From assembly GCF_000473225.1 (NCBI RefSeq), contig NZ_KI421509.1, forward strand, positions 3,366,868-3,430,867: a stretch of 64,000 bases of DNA, read 5' to 3'. This DNA is from Sedimentitalea nanhaiensis DSM 24252. Its GTDB lineage: Bacteria > Pseudomonadota > Alphaproteobacteria > Rhodobacterales > Rhodobacteraceae. Positions 9,079 through 18,476 of this stretch are shown piece by piece. The translations under genes were made by a program, and so were the position numbers. Every line of letters starts with the position of its first letter. Position 1 is the stretch's first letter. The notes under the pieces are model-generated. The model was not told the origin of the DNA, searched no databases, and saw nothing but the letters and a program-made list of their open reading frames with translations.

Positions 9079-9118
9079 GTTTCGGATTTGGCAGCAGAAT
9101 TGATCCCAGATCCGAAAC
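9079..9118. repeat. 9-bp inverted repeat, possible operator
   Basis: GTTTCGGAT at 9079–9087 and ATCCGAAAC at 9110–9118 are perfect inverted copies separated by 22 bases. They lie 12 bases upstream of the ATG at 9131 of the broken gene, where an autoregulatory antitoxin-type operator would be expected. A hairpin is the alternative. Confidence 0.4.
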
Positions 9119-9130
9119 AGGGAGACCACG

Positions 9131-9450
9131 ATGACACCGGACGTGGGTGGCAAGCCGAAACGACGAAACGCGAGGCGAGAATGTGTATTGCGTCAACGAG
9201 GCGTTGCAGCGGCTGGAATACGATCTGCACATCCATCTGAACCACATGCGGCGCATCCCGGTCGAATGGGAGCAGATCTATACCGACCGCTGCCATCACA
9301 AGAGCAGGATCACCATGCGGGTGAAACAGGACGTGCTGATGGGGGGGCGGCGAGACGATGACGGAATACCGCGAGACCCGCTGGGCCGACCGCGACCGGC
9401 CTGAGTTCGGCGATCTGGGCAAGATGATGCGCGAACATCGCGGGGAATAG
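9131..9450 (+). pseudogene. Broken BrnA-like (antitoxin-type) small gene
   Basis: Three frames each carry a protein-like piece. From ATG 9131 (after GGGAGACC) the frame is short; from about 9180 a second frame reads VYCVNEALQRLEYDLHIHLN and RIPVEWEQIYTDR, then HHKSRITMRVKQDVL; after a G7 run at 9341–9347 the third frame, from 9358, reads TRWADRDRPEFGDLGKMMRE and stops at 9450. The RIPVEW…KSRITMRVKQDV pattern resembles BrnA-type ribbon-helix-helix proteins in which 'DVL.FFR.MG.GY..R' should follow; that core is missing. I read this as a frameshifted gene with an internal deletion. No BrnT-like toxin is nearby. Confidence 0.5.
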
Positions 9451-9567
9451 GGCGGGTTGCGGACAATCAGAAACAGGTATTCAGGCGACGGCCAGAGACA
9501 GCGTTTTCTTGCAAATGCGTTCGGGCCATCACCTGAATGCAATCGAGCGCAACACGCTTTGGCGGGG

Positions 9568-9816
9568 TCAGTGCAGGCGGGCGCGCACCAGATAGGCGGT
9601 GATTGTGGTTTCCCCCAGCGCCCGCATCGCTTCGAGCCGGTGCAGCCCTTCGACGAGGATAAAGCCGGTGCCATCGGCGCGGACCTGAATCGGGGTGGTC
9701 TGGCCATTGTCGATCAGGTCTTCGGCGAGGGTCTGCACCTTGTCCGCATCCAGCGTTTTGGCCCGCTTGGCGGGGACGCGGATGTCGGTGAGGGCGATCG
9801 TTTGTTTTACGAGCAT
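9568..9816 (-). CDS. Stand-alone ParB N-terminal-like domain protein
   Basis: 82 residues from ATG 9816. ALTDIRVPAKRAKTLDADKV, NGQTTPIQVRADG and LVEGLHRLEAMRALGE follow the ParB/sulfiredoxin-like fold, with the G-x-H-R box replacing the GERR box of true ParB. There is no helix-turn-helix or dimerisation domain, so this is not a chromosome-partition ParB. Related one-domain proteins occur as orphan genes and next to mobile elements; function unknown. ParB-type domains can bind and hydrolyse CTP, but that is not shown here. An in-frame ATG at 9891 adds 25 residues without domain support. Confidence 0.75.
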   Translation of the reverse strand: MLVKQTIALTDIRVPAKRAKTLDADKVQTLAEDLIDNGQTTPIQVRADGTGFILVEGLHRLEAMRALGETTITAYLVRARLH

Positions 9817-9903
9817 GCGCGAGCATGACCGGGCTGGGAGGATTTGACCAGACACTTGATGTGGATGTTTGCCCCTGGATAACACGTGCAAATATCAAGA
9901 TGT

Positions 9904-9932
9904 TTGCAAAAATCCCGTTTTTCTGCTACTTT
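9904..9932 (+). promoter_or_regulatory. Predicted sigma-70-type promoter of the 9996–11200 pair
   Basis: TTGCAA (9904–9909), 17 bases, TACTTT (9927–9932), 63 bases before the ATG at 9996, within an AT-rich stretch that contrasts with the GC-rich surroundings. No other promoter-like pair is as well placed. Confidence 0.4.
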
Positions 9933-9995
9933 CAGGTGTTCGCTGAAAATTTTGTTCGCCCACGTTATTTCGTGATGGGGCAGAAAGGTAGTTGA

Positions 9996-10223
9996 ATGCA
10001 TTCATTTTTGAAGATCAATTCGAAAACCTGTTGTGCCTTGGTTCTGATTGCTGTTGCAACCACGTCTCACAGTTCTGGGGCACTGGCCGAGTTCGCGCAG
10101 GCGCCGGGATTGCGGTGCGGAACTGAACTGGGGTGGTGCTGGGCTATCGTTCCGGGCGTGCCGGGCGCACCGTGTTCCTGTCCGGGGCCGGATGGGGACC
10201 CAATACCCGGCACCCTGTTCTGA
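9996..10223 (+). CDS. Small secreted Cys/Pro-rich protein, unknown function
   Basis: 75 residues. A signal peptide is clear (MHSFLKINSKTCCALVLIAV, then a SSGALA cleavage region near residue 31). The mature part, about 44 residues, holds four cysteines (CGTELGWCW and APCSCPG) and the turn-rich stretch PGVPGAPCSCPGPDGDPIPG, so two disulfides in the periplasm are likely. I know similar small 'PG.PC.C' proteins only as hypothetical. Its TGA overlaps the ATG of the membrane-protein gene (TGATG), so the two are translationally coupled. Confidence 0.7.
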   Translation: MHSFLKINSKTCCALVLIAVATTSHSSGALAEFAQAPGLRCGTELGWCWAIVPGVPGAPCSCPGPDGDPIPGTLF

Positions 10224-11200
10224 TGACCGATTCAGCCGAGGCCGACCAGCGCCAGCCGGACAGCCCAAGAAAACGAGGCTTCAGAGGCAGTTCGACCCAG
10301 ATCTGGACCGCCGTGATTGGATTGATTCTGATGGCTCTCACGCTGTTCTGGAACAGTTGGGTTATTCAGGCAAAAAACGTTTTTGCAAACTTTCAGCTGG
10401 TTAACGCTGTTTTCGATCAAGTGGATTACACGGATCTGGTTTTGACTTATGACATTTGTCATCAAGCCGAAAAGGACCTGTCGTCAGCCGACGTTGCGCG
10501 CATAATGCGTTTGGGGCGCTCGTTGCAAAAACATCAGGCCTTGTTTCTGTACGCCCGAGGCGGCGCAACCGAATTGATCAACACGTTTACCCTGGAACAA
10601 TTGAAATTCAGTGTTGGCAGTCTGTTCAGGAAAAAGCCGGAAATTCCGCAAAAGCAATTGTTGATGCCAATTGCCAAGGAAAACACGTCGGCAAAGGAGT
10701 TCTGCGAAAGCATATCTGCCGGGCGGGGAGATTTGGCATCGCGGACGAAAATCTGGCAGGCAAGTTTGACGGATTTTTCCTCATTACTGGAAATTTCGGC
10801 CGCGTCGCTGATGCTGAGCGGGGTAGGGCCAGGGTCAAACGAGGTCCTAGTGCAAAAATTGAACTCCAGGCTGTCGGTTGTGACCCGATGGTGGTTGCCC
10901 ATTTTGAACGGGGCTTTGGGCGCGATCATCTACTGTTTGAATTTGATGATAAACAATGATCCGAAAGAGCCGCGGTTCGGTGAGGTGTTGCTGCGCACGG
11001 TATTTGGCGGCTTTGTGGGGTTGCTGGTGGCAACGCTGATCATTCCCAGCGCCATAGTTTCACCGGTTTATGCCAGCGGTGCCGCAGGGGCGTCCCTGCT
11101 GGCGTTTATTTTCGGATTTGCGCAGAACAGTTTCATAAGCATGTTGGAGCGGTTGAACAAACTGGTCGTCGAATCCACGCAAAGGAAACCGAAAAGCTGA
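10223..11200 (+). CDS. Four-helix membrane protein, unknown function
   Basis: 325 residues. Predicted membrane helices: about 27–46, 223–243, 258–280 and 286–306. Between the first and second lies a 175-residue, largely helical soluble region (NAVFDQVDYTDLVLTYDI… to …SASLMLSG) with charged, Lys-rich composition. The C-terminal hairpin GFVGLLVATLIIPSAIVSP and GASLLAFIFGFAQNSF is the most family-like part. I do not recognise the protein. Codon choice is more AT-rich than that of neighbours, which suggests acquisition. It starts within the stop of the secreted-peptide gene and ends 33 bases from the converging carB. Confidence 0.75.
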   Translation: MTDSAEADQRQPDSPRKRGFRGSSTQIWTAVIGLILMALTLFWNSWVIQAKNVFANFQLVNAVFDQVDYTDLVLTYDICHQAEKDLSSADVARIMRLGRSLQKHQALFLYARGGATELINTFTLEQLKFSVGSLFRKKPEIPQKQLLMPIAKENTSAKEFCESISAGRGDLASRTKIWQASLTDFSSLLEISAASLMLSGVGPGSNEVLVQKLNSRLSVVTRWWLPILNGALGAIIYCLNLMINNDPKEPRFGEVLLRTVFGGFVGLLVATLIIPSAIVSPVYASGAAGASLLAFIFGFAQNSFISMLERLNKLVVESTQRKPKS

Positions 11201-11233
11201 CTGTGTGGGCGTTTGTTGCAGGTCGTGGTGAAA

Positions 11234-14200
11234 TCACCCCTGCAACGGCTTGACCCCCACATCGCCTTCGGCCTGGGCCTTGATGGCAAGTGCTGCGGCG
11301 TGCGAACCTGCGGCGGTGGTGAAATAGGGGATCTTGTCATAAAGCGCGATGGTGCGGATGGATTTCGAATCCTCGACCGCCTGCGCGCCTTCGGTCGAGT
11401 TCATCACCAGCTGGATGCCGCCGTCCTTCATCATGTCGGTGACGTCCGGGCGGCCTTCGTAGACCTTGTTGACGACGCCGCAGGGGATATCCTGAGCGGC
11501 GAGCCAGCTTTGGGTGCCGCGGGTGGCGACGATGGTAAAGCCAAGGCCGGTGAGGATCTGCGCCGCCTGCAACATTTCCGGCGTCTTGTCGGCGTCCTTG
11601 ATCGACAGAAACGCGCAGCCCGAGGTCGGCAGCACCATGCCCGCGCCCATCTGGGCCTTGAGGAACGCGCGGGGAAAATCGCGGTCCCAGCCCATGACCT
11701 CGCCGGTGGAGCGCATTTCCGGACCCAGGATGGTATCGACGCCGGGAAAGCGGGCAAAGGGCAGCACGGCCTCTTTGACCGAGAACCACGGCATGTCGGG
11801 ATCGGCCAGGGTCATCGGGTCGGCCAGCGGCAGCACGGTGTCGTAATCGGCATCGACGTCATAGGCCGGGCGCATCGGGAAATCGGCCAGTTTTTCACCG
11901 GCCATGACGCGCGCGGCGATGCTGGCGATTGCCGAATCGGTGGCCTTGGCGACAAAGGGCACGGTGCGCGACGCGCGGGGGTTGACCTCGATCAGGAAGA
12001 TCTCGCCGTCTTTCACCGCGAACTGGATGTTCATCAGCCCGACCACGTTCAGCGCATGGGCCAGGGCGCGGGTCTGGGTCTTGACCTCGGCGATGATCTC
12101 GGCGGACAGCGAGTAGGGCGGCAGGGAGCAGGCAGAGTCGCCCGAATGCACGCCGGCCTCTTCGATATGCTGCATGATACCGGCGACATGCACATCGGTG
12201 CCGTCGCAGATCGCATCGACGTCCAGTTCGACCGCGCCCGACAGGTAGCTGTCGAGCAGCACCGGGCTGTCGCCGGAGACCACCACGGCGTCAGAGATAT
12301 AGCGTTCGAGCTGGGCCTGATCGCGCACGATCTCCATCGCGCGCCCGCCCAGCACATAGGAGGGGCGGATCACCAGTGGAAAGCCGATGTCCTTGGCGAT
12401 TTCGAACGCCTGTTGGTCGGTGCTGGCGATGCCGTTGTGGGGTTGTTTCAGGCCGAGTTTCTGCACCAGCTGCTGGAAGCGTTCGCGGTCTTCGGCCAGG
12501 TCGATGGCGTCGGGCGTGGTGCCCAGGATCGGGATGCCCTGGTTTTGCAGCGCATTGGCCAGTTTCAGCGGCGTCTGGCCGCCGAATTGCACGATGACGC
12601 CGTGCAGGGTGCCGCTTTCCTGTTCGACCCGCAGGATTTCCATCACATGCTCGAAGGTCAGCGGTTCGAAATACAGCCGGTCGGAGGTGTCATAGTCGGT
12701 GGATACGGTTTCCGGGTTGCAGTTGACCATGATGGTTTCATAGCCCGCATCGGTCAGCGCATAGCAGGCGTGACAGCAGCAATAGTCGAACTCGATCCCC
12801 TGACCGATACGGTTGGGGCCGCCGCCCAGGATCACCACCTTTTTGCGATCGCTCGGGCGGGCCTCGCATTCGACCTCGCCCATCATCGGGGTTTCGTAGG
12901 TCGAGTACATATAGGGGGTCTGGGCTTCGAATTCGGCGGCGCAGGTGTCGATGCGTTTGAACACGGCGGTGACGCCCATGTTGTGGCGCGCGCGGCGCAC
13001 GTTGTCCTCGTCCCGCCCGGTGAGCGCGCCGAGTCGGGCGTCGGTGAAGCCCATCATCTTGAGGTCGCGCAGCCCTTGGGCGGTGGTGGGCAGGCCGGAT
13101 TTGAGCAGGCTTGCCTCGGTCTCGACGATTTCGCGGATGCGGGCCAGGAACCAGGGGTCGAACATGGTCACGGCGTGGATCTCGTCGTCGGTCATGCCGT
13201 GGCGCATGGCCTGGGCGATGGTGCGCATGCGGTCGGGCGTCTGCTGGCTGATCGCCCTGATCACGGCGGTCTTGTCTTCGGCGATGTCCCATTGGCCGAC
13301 GGTCAGGCCGGGGATGGCGATTTCGTCAAAGCCGGTCAGCCCGGATTCCATGCTGGCCAGCGCCTTTTGCAGCGATTCGTGGATGGTGCGGCCAATCGCC
13401 ATGGCTTCGCCCACGGATTTCATCGCCGTGGTCAGGTAGGGCTCGGAGCCGGGGAATTTTTCGAACGCGAATTTCGGGATCTTGGTGACGACATAATCGA
13501 TGGTCGGCTCAAAGCTGGCCGGTGTCACCTTGGTGATGTCGTTGTCCAGCTCGTCCAGCGTATAGCCGACAGCGAGTTTGGCGGCGATTTTGGCGATCGG
13601 GAAGCCGGTCGCTTTGGACGCCAGCGCCGAGGACCGCGAGACGCGGGGGTTCATTTCGATCACCACCATGCGGCCATCCGCCGGGTTCACCGCCCATTGC
13701 ACGTTGGAGCCGCCGGTTTCGACGCCGATCTCGCGCAAGACGGCGATGCTGCCGTTGCGCATGATCTGGTATTCCTTGTCGGTCAGGGTCAGCGCCGGGG
13801 CCACGGTAATCGAATCGCCGGTGTGCACCCCCATCGGGTCGATGTTTTCAATGGCACACACGATGATGGCGTTGTCGGCGGTGTCGCGCACCACCTCCAT
13901 CTCGAATTCCTTCCAGCCCAGCAGGGATTCGTCGATCAGGATCTGGCCCATCGGGCTGGCATCCATGCCCGAGCGGCAGAAATGTTCGTAATCGTCGCGG
14001 TTATAGGCCACGCCGCCGCCGGTGCCGCCCATGGTAAAGGCGGGACGGATGATGGCGGGCAGACCGACCTCTTCCAGCGCTTCCAGCGCGATTCGCACGC
14101 CTTCGGCCAGATCCTTTTTGCCGTTTGCGTCCTTGGGGGCGGTGACGATGGTGGCCTTGGGGTTTTCGATGCCCAACCGGTCCATGGCTTCGCGGAACAG

Positions 14201-14590
14201 CTTGCGGTCTTCGGCCATTTCGATGGCCTCGCGCTTGGCACCGATCATTTCGACGCCGTATTTGGCCAGCACGCCCATTTCTTCGAGCGCCAGCGAGGTG
14301 TTCAGCCCGGTCTGGCCACCCATGGTCGGCAACAGCGCGTCGGGGCGTTCACTCGCGATGATCTTGGCGACAACTTCGGGGGTGATGGGTTCGATATAGG
14401 TGGCGTCGGCCATGCCCGGGTCGGTCATGATCGTGGCCGGGTTGGAGTTGACCAGAATGACCCGGTAGCCTTCTTCGCGCAGCGCCTTGCAGGCCTGGGC
14501 CCCGGAATAGTCGAACTCGCAGGCCTGTCCAATGACGATGGGCCCGGCTCCGATGATCATGATCGACTGGATGTCGGTTCTCTTCGGCAT
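11234..14590 (-). CDS. carB: Carbamoyl-phosphate synthase large subunit
   Basis: 1118 residues, two homologous halves each with an ATP-grasp domain: [20 protein letters not shown] opens the first, [20 protein letters not shown] the second. It makes carbamoyl phosphate from bicarbonate, ammonia (from CarA) and two ATP for arginine and pyrimidine synthesis. The last 140 residues ([20 protein letters not shown] onward) form the MGS-like allosteric domain. I start at the ATG at 14590 (MPKRTDIQS), the universal CarB N-terminus. carA is not adjacent, which is common in alphaproteobacteria. Divergent from pabB across 177 bases. Confidence 0.98.
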   Translation of the reverse strand: MPKRTDIQSIMIIGAGPIVIGQACEFDYSGAQACKALREEGYRVILVNSNPATIMTDPGMADATYIEPITPEVVAKIIASERPDALLPTMGGQTGLNTSLALEEMGVLAKYGVEMIGAKREAIEMAEDRKLFREAMDRLGIENPKATIVTAPKDANGKKDLAEGVRIALEALEEVGLPAIIRPAFTMGGTGGGVAYNRDDYEHFCRSGMDASPMGQILIDESLLGWKEFEMEVVRDTADNAIIVCAIENIDPMGVHTGDSITVAPALTLTDKEYQIMRNGSIAVLREIGVETGGSNVQWAVNPADGRMVVIEMNPRVSRSSALASKATGFPIAKIAAKLAVGYTLDELDNDITKVTPASFEPTIDYVVTKIPKFAFEKFPGSEPYLTTAMKSVGEAMAIGRTIHESLQKALASMESGLTGFDEIAIPGLTVGQWDIAEDKTAVIRAISQQTPDRMRTIAQAMRHGMTDDEIHAVTMFDPWFLARIREIVETEASLLKSGLPTTAQGLRDLKMMGFTDARLGALTGRDEDNVRRARHNMGVTAVFKRIDTCAAEFEAQTPYMYSTYETPMMGEVECEARPSDRKKVVILGGGPNRIGQGIEFDYCCCHACYALTDAGYETIMVNCNPETVSTDYDTSDRLYFEPLTFEHVMEILRVEQESGTLHGVIVQFGGQTPLKLANALQNQGIPILGTTPDAIDLAEDRERFQQLVQKLGLKQPHNGIASTDQQAFEIAKDIGFPLVIRPSYVLGGRAMEIVRDQAQLERYISDAVVVSGDSPVLLDSYLSGAVELDVDAICDGTDVHVAGIMQHIEEAGVHSGDSACSLPPYSLSAEIIAEVKTQTRALAHALNVVGLMNIQFAVKDGEIFLIEVNPRASRTVPFVAKATDSAIASIAARVMAGEKLADFPMRPAYDVDADYDTVLPLADPMTLADPDMPWFSVKEAVLPFARFPGVDTILGPEMRSTGEVMGWDRDFPRAFLKAQMGAGMVLPTSGCAFLSIKDADKTPEMLQAAQILTGLGFTIVATRGTQSWLAAQDIPCGVVNKVYEGRPDVTDMMKDGGIQLVMNSTEGAQAVEDSKSIRTIALYDKIPYFTTAAGSHAAALAIKAQAEGDVGVKPLQG

Positions 14591-14767
14591 GGTGCGGCCC
14601 CTCTGGCTGGTGAGTCCCGGGCACCCCCATGTGCCCAAATTGTCCTGCGTTATAGGGATGGGCCGCGCGGGTGCAAGGGCCGAAGCGGCAAGAATCCGTA
14701 TCGGGGGATCTGCATCGGTTGCCGGGTGCCGGTGTTGCCGCTATGAGGGCGCGATTGGCGGGGGCAT

Positions 14768-15898
14768 GTGACACAGTTGGATATTCGCTTCGATCATGGG
14801 CCACAGGGGCCGGGCGACTGGTTTCGCAGGCCGCGGCGTCTGATCCGGGCCGATGAGGCGGGGCAGGTGGCGATGGCCCTGGCCGGGCTGGAAGCGGCGC
14901 AGGCCGAAGGGTACTGGCTGGCCGGATATTGCAGTTACGAACTGGGCTATGCGCTGGAACCGCGGCTGACGGGTTTGATTCCGCAGCGGCGACGGTTGCC
15001 TTTGATCTGTTTCGGGGTTTACGACGCACCGCAGCAGGGGGCGCTGGCCGGGGGCGAGGCCGGTTTCGGGCGGTTTGTGCCGGGGTGGAGCCGGACCAAG
15101 TATCGCCGGGCATTTGAACGGGTGCATGCGCTGATCCGCGCCGGGGATATCTATCAGGCGAATCTGACCTTTCCCTTGCACGCGACGGCGCAGGGCGGGG
15201 CGCAGGCGCTGTATGCGGCGTTGACGGCGCGCCAGCCGGTGGGGTTTGGCGCGTTGGTGGAACAGGACGGGTTGCCCGATCTGCTGTGCCGCTCGCCCGA
15301 ACTGTTTTTTCGCACGGATGGCGCTGGGCGGGTCGAGACGATGCCGATGAAAGGCACTCAGCCGCGGGGGCGCGATGCCGCCGAAGATGCGCGGCGGCGG
15401 GCGTTTCTGGAAAGCGACATCAAGAACCGGGCCGAAAACCTGATGATCGTCGATCTGTTGCGCAACGATCTGTCGCGCGTCAGCCTGCCGGGATCGGTGC
15501 GGGTGCCGCGACTGTATCATGTCGAGACCTATGAGACCCTGCACCAGATGGTGTCGCAGGTGGTGGCGCAATTGCAGCCCGGCGCCGGGGTGGGGGACAT
15601 TCTGCGGGCGCTCTATCCCTGTGGGTCGATCACCGGGGCGCCCAAGATCCGCGCCATGGAGGTGATCCGCGCGCTGGAGATGGGGGCGCGGGACATCTAT
15701 TGCGGCAGTATCGGCTGGGTCGCGCCGGATGGGCGGGCCGGTTTCAACGTGGCGATCCGCACCGTTCTGCTGGAGCGCGGGCAGGCGCGGCTGAATGTCG
15801 GCGGCGGTGTGGTCTATGACAGCGACGCCGACAGCGAATATGACGAGGCATTATGGAAAGCCCGGTTTTCAAAGATATCCCACCCGATACCCGTCTGA
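14768..15898 (+). CDS. pabB: Aminodeoxychorismate synthase component I
   Basis: 376 residues from a GTG start. It converts chorismate plus ammonia to 4-amino-4-deoxychorismate for p-aminobenzoate and folate. Chorismate-binding signatures are intact: MPMKGTQPRG, DIKNRAENLMIVDLLRNDLS and CGSITGAPKIRAMEV. The N-terminal Trp-binding-like region is shortened relative to the 450-residue E. coli protein, as usual for the compact alphaproteobacterial PabB. It overlaps pabC by 46 bases in another frame, an unusually long overlap that ties the two products together. Confidence 0.92.
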   Translation: MTQLDIRFDHGPQGPGDWFRRPRRLIRADEAGQVAMALAGLEAAQAEGYWLAGYCSYELGYALEPRLTGLIPQRRRLPLICFGVYDAPQQGALAGGEAGFGRFVPGWSRTKYRRAFERVHALIRAGDIYQANLTFPLHATAQGGAQALYAALTARQPVGFGALVEQDGLPDLLCRSPELFFRTDGAGRVETMPMKGTQPRGRDAAEDARRRAFLESDIKNRAENLMIVDLLRNDLSRVSLPGSVRVPRLYHVETYETLHQMVSQVVAQLQPGAGVGDILRALYPCGSITGAPKIRAMEVIRALEMGARDIYCGSIGWVAPDGRAGFNVAIRTVLLERGQARLNVGGGVVYDSDADSEYDEALWKARFSKISHPIPV

Positions 15899-16518
15899 TC
15901 GAGACCCTGGCCTGGCGACCGGGGCTGGGGGCGGTGGATGCGGATCCGCATCTTGAGCGGATGGCGGCGTCGGCGCGCACGCTGGGCGTTGGGTTCGATC
16001 GGGTCCGGGCCGCGAAGCTGTTGGCGGAGCTGACGGGAGATCGTCCGCTGCGCTGCCGTCTGACGCTGAGGCTGGACGGGGATATTGCGCTGACGACCGC
16101 GCCGTTGGGGGCGTCAGCGCCGGTCTGGACGCTGGCGCTGGCCACCGAACGGGTGAGGTCGGACGATCCCTGGTTGCGGCACAAGACCACCAATCGCGGC
16201 CTGTATGACCGGTGTCGCGCGGCGCTGCCGGAGGGCGTGGACGAGCTGTTGTTTCTGAATGAACGTGGCGCGCTGTGCGAGGGCACGATCACCAGTCTCT
16301 TTGTGCGGCTGGGGGACGGGCGGCAGGTCACGCCACCCCTGTCCTGCGGGCTGTTGCCGGGGGTCTTGCGGGGGCGGTTGCTGGCCAGTGGCGAGTGGGG
16401 CGAACAGGTGCTGAGGCCGGACGATTTGCACGACGCGGTGGCGATCTGGGTCGGAAATGCGCTGCGCGGGCTGATACGGGGGCGGTTTCAGGTCAGGGGC
16501 GGGGTCAACACGGCTTGA
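15853..16518 (+). CDS. pabC: Aminotransferase class IV, probable aminodeoxychorismate lyase
   Basis: 221 residues, fold-type IV PLP enzyme. The PLP lysine is in [13 protein letters not shown], and [20 protein letters not shown] is the family's cofactor-binding block; [15 protein letters not shown] follows. Position inside the end of pabB supports the role of releasing pyruvate from aminodeoxychorismate to give p-aminobenzoate. It is shorter than branched-chain aminotransferases, which argues against that alternative. The start ATG at 15853 is embedded in pabB, with GACGAGGC upstream. Confidence 0.85.
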   Translation: MESPVFKDIPPDTRLIETLAWRPGLGAVDADPHLERMAASARTLGVGFDRVRAAKLLAELTGDRPLRCRLTLRLDGDIALTTAPLGASAPVWTLALATERVRSDDPWLRHKTTNRGLYDRCRAALPEGVDELLFLNERGALCEGTITSLFVRLGDGRQVTPPLSCGLLPGVLRGRLLASGEWGEQVLRPDDLHDAVAIWVGNALRGLIRGRFQVRGGVNTA

Positions 16519-16582
16519 CTTTTGCGGCGCAGCCTTGTGTACCGGCGCGACGCCAGAAACCACCCAAAACGAGGCATTTCCC

Positions 16583-18361
16583 ATGCACGCCTATCGCAGC
16601 CATACCTGCGCCGATCTGACCGCCGCCAATGTCGGCGATACCGTCCGCCTGTCCGGTTGGGTCCATCGGGTCCGCGATCACGGCGGGGTTCTGTTCATCG
16701 ACCTGCGCGATCATTACGGCGTCACCCAGGTGCTGTGCGATGGCGACAGCGCCGCTTTTGCCGCGCTGGAAAAGGTGCGCAGCGAATGGTGCGTGCGTAT
16801 CGATGGCACGGTCAAGGCGCGCGCCGCCGATCTGGTCAACGCCAAGCTGCCGACCGGCGAGATCGAAGTTTATGTCAGCGAGGTCGAAGTGCTGGGCGCG
16901 GCTGAGGAATTGCCGCTGATCGTATTCGGCGATCAGGAATATCCCGAGGAAACCCGCCTGCGCTATCGCTATCTGGATCTGCGCCGCGAGGCGATGCAGC
17001 GCAACATGACCCTGCGCAGCGACGTGGTGGCCAGCATGCGCCGCCGGATGTGGGACAAGGGATTCCGCGAATACCAGACGCCGATCATCACCGCCAGTTC
17101 CCCCGAGGGCGCGCGCGATTTCCTGGTGCCGAGCCGTCTGCATCCGGGCCGGTTCTATGCGCTGCCGCAGGCGCCGCAGCAGTTCAAACAGCTGATCATG
17201 GTCAGCGGGTTCGACAAGTATTTCCAGATCGCACCGTGTTTTCGCGACGAGGACCCGCGCGCCGACCGCTCGCCCACGGATTTCTATCAGCTTGACCTTG
17301 AGATGTCCTTTGTCACCCAGCAGGATGTGTTCGACACCATCCAGCCGGTGTTACGGGGCGTGTTCGAGGAATTCGGGCAGGGGGCCAAGGTCGATGCCGA
17401 CTGGCCGCAGATCAGCTATCGCGATGCCGCGCTGTGGTATGGCACCGACAAGCCCGACCTGCGCAACCCGATCAAGATGCAGGACTGCTCCGAGCATTTC
17501 CGCGGCTCGGGGTTCGCGATCTTTGCCAAGCTGCTGGAACAGGACGGCACCGAGATCCGCGCCATTCCCGCCCCCACCGGCGGGTCGCGCAAGTTCTGCG
17601 ACCGGATGAACGCGTTCGCGCAGAAAGAGGGCCTGCCGGGGATGGGCTATATCTTCTGGCGCGATCAGGGCGAGGGCATGGAAGCCGCAGGACCGCTGGC
17701 CAAGAACATCGGACCCGAGCGCACCGAGGCGATCCGCCAGCAGCTGGGTCTGGGTGTCGGCGATGCGGCGTTTTTCCTGGGCGGCAAGCCCAAGGTGTTC
17801 GAGAAGGTGGCCGGCAAGGCGCGCGACGCGATCGGTGCGGATCTCGGGCTGACCGAAAAGGACCGCTTTGCCTTTGCCTGGATCGTCGATTTCCCGATCT
17901 ACGAGCAGGACGAGGAAACCGGCAAGATCGACTTTGAACACAACCCGTTCTCGATGCCGCAGGGCGGGATCGACGCGCTGGAGGGCGATCCGCTGAGCGT
18001 GCTGGGGTATCAGTACGACCTGTCGTGCAACGGCTATGAGCTGGTGAGCGGCGCGATCCGCAACCACAAGCCCGAGATCATGTTCAAGGCGTTCGAAATC
18101 GCCGGTTATGGCAAGGACGAGGTCGAGAAACGCTTTGGCGGCATGGTCAACGCGTTCCAGTACGGCGCGCCGCCGCACGGGGGCTGTGCGGCGGGCATCG
18201 ACCGGATCGTGATGCTGCTGGCGGATACGGCGAATATCCGCGAGGTCATCATGTTCCCGATGAACCAGCGCGCCGAGGATCTGATGATGGCCGCGCCCTC
18301 TGATCCGACCAGCGATCAGCTGATGGAGCTGGGCCTGCGGGTTATCCCGCAGGACGACTGA
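16583..18361 (+). CDS. aspS: Aspartyl-tRNA synthetase
   Basis: 592 residues. An OB-fold anticodon domain (about 15–105, [19 protein letters not shown]) is followed by the class II catalytic core with motif 1 near [20 protein letters not shown], motif 2 [20 protein letters not shown], the bacterial GAD insertion and motif 3 [14 protein letters not shown]. It charges tRNA-Asp; in organisms without AsnRS such enzymes also charge tRNA-Asn, which this window cannot decide. ATG at 16583 chosen because MHAYRSHTC is the usual N-terminus. Codon use is strongly C/G-ending, as in highly expressed genes. Confidence 0.97.
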   Translation: MHAYRSHTCADLTAANVGDTVRLSGWVHRVRDHGGVLFIDLRDHYGVTQVLCDGDSAAFAALEKVRSEWCVRIDGTVKARAADLVNAKLPTGEIEVYVSEVEVLGAAEELPLIVFGDQEYPEETRLRYRYLDLRREAMQRNMTLRSDVVASMRRRMWDKGFREYQTPIITASSPEGARDFLVPSRLHPGRFYALPQAPQQFKQLIMVSGFDKYFQIAPCFRDEDPRADRSPTDFYQLDLEMSFVTQQDVFDTIQPVLRGVFEEFGQGAKVDADWPQISYRDAALWYGTDKPDLRNPIKMQDCSEHFRGSGFAIFAKLLEQDGTEIRAIPAPTGGSRKFCDRMNAFAQKEGLPGMGYIFWRDQGEGMEAAGPLAKNIGPERTEAIRQQLGLGVGDAAFFLGGKPKVFEKVAGKARDAIGADLGLTEKDRFAFAWIVDFPIYEQDEETGKIDFEHNPFSMPQGGIDALEGDPLSVLGYQYDLSCNGYELVSGAIRNHKPEIMFKAFEIAGYGKDEVEKRFGGMVNAFQYGAPPHGGCAAGIDRIVMLLADTANIREVIMFPMNQRAEDLMMAAPSDPTSDQLMELGLRVIPQDD

Positions 18362-18406
18362 GCGGGTCGGCGCGCAGGCAAGGGCGACGGCGGGAAGAAT
18401 TGCACG

Positions 18407-18428
18407 GGCGGTGGTGAAACCCACCGCC
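18407..18428 (+). terminator. Hairpin after aspS
   Basis: An 8-bp perfect stem GGCGGTGG/CCACCGCC with loop TGAAAC, 46 bases after the aspS stop. It is followed by GTCGGTGTTA rather than a U-run, so it may terminate weakly or only protect the 3' end. Confidence 0.45.
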
Positions 18429-18476
18429 GTCGGTGTTATATCCTGTCGCTAACTGGCCCTATCACAGGTTTCGCCC

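Noticed and set aside
11213-14746. A plus-strand open frame of 1177 codons opposite carB
   Set aside because: It is His/Asp/Gly-rich with no domain, exactly antisense to carB, and arises from the strong third-position GC bias; carB is unmistakable on the other strand.
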